Below the pieces are notes generated by a model. The model was not told where the DNA came from and made no database searches. It saw only the letters and a list, made by a program, of their open reading frames with translations. Positions 63,804-64,000 of a DNA stretch of 64,000 nt are shown piece by piece. This DNA is from Streptomyces liliifuscus (lineage in GTDB: Bacteria; Actinomycetota; Actinomycetes; Streptomycetales; Streptomycetaceae). The position numbers and the translations under genes were made by a program. The stretch spans positions 5,146,001 through 5,210,000 of the forward strand of contig NZ_CP066831.1 in the NCBI RefSeq assembly GCF_016598615.1, given 5' to 3'. Position 1 is the first letter of the stretch. Each line of letters begins with the position of its first letter.

Positions 63804-64000
63804 TCAGCCGGAAGCCGAGGTCAGCCTCCCCAACTCCGCATCCGTGAGGACGAGTTCGGCCACCCCCAGCAACGCCGGAAGCTGCTCAACCGTACGAGCG
63901 CTGGCGATGGGTGCGACGACGGTCGGCCGGGAGGCCAGCCAGGCAAGAGCCACGGTGGCGACCTCGGCCCCGCGCTCCCGCGCGACTTCGTCGAGCGCGG
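63804..64000 (-). CDS. Aldo/keto reductase, C-terminal part
   Basis: The minus strand is open from the window edge to a TGA at 63804-63806. The visible 65 residues include ALDEVARERGAEVATVALAW, then LASRPTVVAPIASARTVEQL and a tail of the aldo/keto reductase family (the NADPH-binding end of the barrel). The start lies beyond the window. A GACCTC/GAGGTC hairpin overlaps the stop. Confidence 0.85.
   Translation of the reverse strand, partial: ALDEVARERGAEVATVALAWLASRPTVVAPIASARTVEQLPALLGVAELVLTDAELGRLTSASG

Overview
The window is high-G+C actinobacterial chromosome, almost certainly Streptomyces. The grounds are G/C-biased third positions, frequent GTG starts, rare TTA codons, AfsR/SARP, ECF52-type sigma, DUF397 and SCO6880-type genes, and an rRNA operon (16S-23S-5S, no spacer tRNA) of the Streptomyces kind. 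From memory, the gene order resembles the S. coelicolor SCO4110-SCO4145 region; no database was available to confirm this. No prophage, integrase, relaxase, CRISPR array, insertion sequence or tRNA gene was recognised.

Layout. 1-1.6 kb: two translationally coupled ABC-2 type permeases (the first is cut by the window edge). 1.7-15.6 kb: a phosphate/polyphosphate region. It holds ppk overlapping a CHAD gene, a Nudix hydrolase, a group of secreted or lipoprotein genes, csoR with its operator, a PhoU-like gene with a low-affinity Pit transporter, and a convergent pstSCAB operon behind a PhoP-type box. 16-24 kb: cell-surface and signalling genes: a Tat/lipoprotein bicovalent flavin oxidase, a PAP2 phosphatase, a two-domain peptidoglycan hydrolase, a Ser/Thr kinase, a trypsin-like protease, a DUF397 protein and an ArsR/SRPBCC pair.

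24.4-31.7 kb: six co-directional genes form a compact type IV secretion-like locus, probably the cmdABCDEF cluster of S. coelicolor. They look like a VirB2-like small membrane protein, a VirB8/TcpC-like protein, a TrbL/VirB6-like protein, a SCO6880-type protein, a VirB4-like ATPase and a VirD4/TraG-like protein whose P-loop has been lost. No DNA-processing genes accompany them. This is the most interesting system in the window: a chromosomal, apparently domesticated conjugation-like machine.

31.7-36.3 kb: a GNAT gene, then an ABC exporter coupled through a possible 20-codon micro-ORF to a NarL-type two-component system. 36.3-42.2 kb: an rRNA operon on the minus strand with recognisable processing stems and leader. 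42.2-57.5 kb: MarR/MFS, methyltransferase, PAS-PP2C-HATPase phosphatase, NDH-2, TetR, a membrane-anchored ECF sigma factor with an extracellular NPCBM-like domain, a large AfsR-type regulator and an asparagine-synthetase-like protein with a degenerate active site. 58.1-64 kb: a homologue of the S. griseus sporulation gene orf1590 with two candidate starts and a TTA codon, an L-2-hydroxyglutarate oxidase-type gene, trmB, a PrsW-type membrane protease with a TTA codon, and the end of an aldo/keto reductase.

A G+C-rich intergenic repeat built around GGGGCGCGGGGAACTGCGC recurs at gene ends through the window, sometimes as very long hairpins.
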